Shown: positions 5,205 through 6,280 of the stretch, piece after piece
Position numbering within the stretch: position 1 is the stretch's first letter
How the letters are laid out: every line of letters starts with the position of its first letter
Made by a program: the position numbers and the translations under genes
The notes under the pieces: generated by a model
What the model was told of the DNA's origin: nothing
The model's database searches: none
The model's input: only the letters and a program-made list of their open reading frames with translations
Assembly: GCA_946061355.1 (NCBI GenBank)
Contig: CAMGRE010000139.1
Span: 1-6,280 of the forward strand
Length of the DNA stretch: 6,280 bases
Source: an uncultured bacterium
GTDB lineage: Bacteria; Bacillota; Clostridia; Lachnospirales; Lachnospiraceae
Direction: 5' to 3'

Positions 5205-5825
5205 ATGGCAAACGTATCTGTTTATAATATGGAAGGCAAAGAAGTTGAGAAAATTGACTTAAGCGATGCCGTATTCGGCGTGGAAGTGAATGAGCATCTG
5301 GTACACATGGCAGTTGTTCAGCAGCTTGCGAACAACCGTCAGGGAACACAGAAAGCAAAGACACGTTCCGAGGTTTCCGGTGGCGGAAGAAAGCCCTGGA
5401 GACAGAAGGGAACCGGTCATGCAAGACAGGGTTCAACAAGAGCACCTCAGTGGACAGGAGGTGGCGTTGTATTCGCTCCCGTTCCGAGAAGCTACTCTTT
5501 CAAGATGAATAAAAAAGAAAAGCAGCTTGCACTCAAGTCCGCACTGACAAGCAGAGTGCAGGAGAACAAGCTGATCGTGGTTGACGAGCTGAAGTTTGAT
5601 GAGATCAAGACAAAGAACTTCAAGAAGGTGATGGATAACCTCAAGGTTACCAAGGGTCTTGTGGTTCTGGCAGAGAATGATCAGAACGTAGTAATGTCCG
5701 CAAGGAATATTTACGGTATCGATACGGCACTGACAAACACCATCAATGTCTATGACATTATGAAAGCTGGCACAGTTGTCCTGACAAAGGATGCTGCGAA
5801 GAAGATCGAGGAGGTGTACGCATAA
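5205..5825 (+). CDS. rplD: 50S ribosomal protein L4
   Basis: A 206-residue protein of normal L4 length. L4 lines the nascent-peptide exit tunnel through its extended loop, seen here at about 46-98: GTQKAKTRSEVSGGGRKPWR, then QKGTGHARQGSTRAPQWTGG, then GVVFAPVPRSYSFKMNKK. In E. coli L4 represses its own operon by binding the S10 leader, so it is the natural candidate ligand for the structured leader at 3872-4115. The ATG at 5205 follows AAAGGAGG (5187-5194). Its TAA stop shares one base with the rplW ATG, a sign of coupled translation. Confidence 0.98.
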   Translation: MANVSVYNMEGKEVEKIDLSDAVFGVEVNEHLVHMAVVQQLANNRQGTQKAKTRSEVSGGGRKPWRQKGTGHARQGSTRAPQWTGGGVVFAPVPRSYSFKMNKKEKQLALKSALTSRVQENKLIVVDELKFDEIKTKNFKKVMDNLKVTKGLVVLAENDQNVVMSARNIYGIDTALTNTINVYDIMKAGTVVLTKDAAKKIEEVYA

Positions 5826-6124
5826 TGGCAAACATTCAGTATTATGATGTGATCCTCAAACCGGTTATCACAGAGAAGAGTATGGCCGGCATGAGCGACA
5901 AGAAATATACTTTCCTTGTTCACACAGAGGCAAACAAGACACAGATCAAAGAAGCTGTGGAGAAGATGTTCGAGGGAACAAAGGTTAAGAGCGTCAACAC
6001 AATGAACCTTGACGGCAAGAAAAAGAGAAGAGGCATGGTTGTCGGCAAGACAGCCAAGACCAAGAAAGCAATCGTTCAGCTGACAGAGGACAGCAAAGAG
6101 ATCGAGATTTTCACAGGTCTGTAA
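5825..6124 (+). CDS. rplW: 50S ribosomal protein L23
   Basis: A 99-residue protein of normal L23 length. L23 sits at the exit of the ribosomal tunnel and is a docking site for trigger factor and SRP. Typical parts are YYDVILKPVITEKSM (6-20), YTFLVHTEANKTQIKEAVE (28-46), and the basic GKKKRRGMVVGKTAKTKKA (64-82) followed by a short beta-hairpin tail. The ATG overlaps the rplD stop by one base (TAATG). Its ribosome site AGGAGGTG (5809-5816) lies inside the last codons of rplD, where it encodes E-E-V. Confidence 0.98.
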   Translation: MANIQYYDVILKPVITEKSMAGMSDKKYTFLVHTEANKTQIKEAVEKMFEGTKVKSVNTMNLDGKKKRRGMVVGKTAKTKKAIVQLTEDSKEIEIFTGL

Positions 6125-6221
6125 AAAGCGATTGACAACCGGCGGCAAGTTGACAGCCGGAGAAGCAACTATGTACACATAAGTACGAAAATAAATGCAG
6201 TAACCGAAAGGAGAAACAACA
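6125..6221 (+). other. rplW-rplB spacer with repeated TTGACA-CCGG motif
   Basis: This 97-base gap is the longest inside the operon part shown. TTGACAaCCGG (6132-6142) and TTGACAgCCGG (6150-6160) are an 11-base direct repeat with one mismatch, 18 bases apart. Both hold a consensus -35 hexamer, but no matching TATAAT lies 16-18 bases downstream. CCGGC and GCCGG can also pair as a small hairpin. The rplB ribosome site AAAGGAG is at 6207-6213. Confidence 0.4.
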
Positions 6222-6280
6222 ATGGGAATTAAGACATATAACCCATATACACCTTCCAGAAGAAATATGACCGGTTCTGA
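6222..6280 (+). CDS. rplB: 50S ribosomal protein L2, N-terminus only
   Basis: Nineteen full codons are present before the window ends: MGIKTYNPYTPSRRNMTGS. The M-G-I-K-x-Y-N-P-x-T-x-x-R-R-N-M start is characteristic of Gram-positive L2, an essential RNA-binding protein of the 50S subunit near the peptidyl transferase centre. The ATG follows AAAGGAG (6207-6213) with 8 bases spacing. Position after rplW agrees with the conserved S10 operon order. Confidence 0.95.
   Translation, partial: MGIKTYNPYTPSRRNMTGS

Overview
The window looks like a chromosomal segment of an anaerobic Gram-positive Firmicute, most likely a member of the Lachnospiraceae (Clostridia). That is an inference from the style of the S10-operon ribosomal proteins, strong AGGAGG-type ribosome binding sites, the heavy use of AGA for arginine in the ribosomal genes, and moderate GC content. 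No marker here fixes the genus.

Layout. At the left edge (1-624, minus strand) is the N-terminal two thirds of a class I SAM-dependent methyltransferase. Its reading frame runs off the window, but family-like sequence stops abruptly near position 54. Divergent from it is a TetR/AcrR regulator (725-1309). Next comes a sodium/proline symporter PutP (1468-2997), whose extended -10 promoter lies inside the right arm of a long dyad. A 57-residue small protein (3043-3216) follows, then a 25-bp odd palindrome, then a YbaK/ProX-type aminoacyl-tRNA deacylase (3275-3745).

The right half is the start of the S10 ribosomal protein operon: rpsJ, rplC, rplD, rplW and the first codons of rplB, all on the plus strand. 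It is driven by a near-consensus promoter with an A/T-rich upstream tract (3837-3865). About 240 nt of highly structured 5' leader follows, with several perfect complementary arms. This is the strongest regulatory feature in the window. It looks like an autoregulatory ribosomal-protein leader, and the last hairpin places the rpsJ Shine-Dalgarno in its loop and seven T just before the ATG.

How the parts fit. The left half is an accessory/housekeeping mix (RNA or protein methylation, a regulator, proline uptake, tRNA editing). The right half builds the ribosome. PutP and the deacylase could both touch proline metabolism, but nothing in the sequence proves a functional link. I found no CRISPR array, tRNA, rRNA, phage or recognisable insertion sequence, and no clear evidence of a wholly new system. 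The items most worth a second look are the S10 leader, the methyltransferase breakpoint, and the dyads around the putP promoter and upstream of the deacylase.
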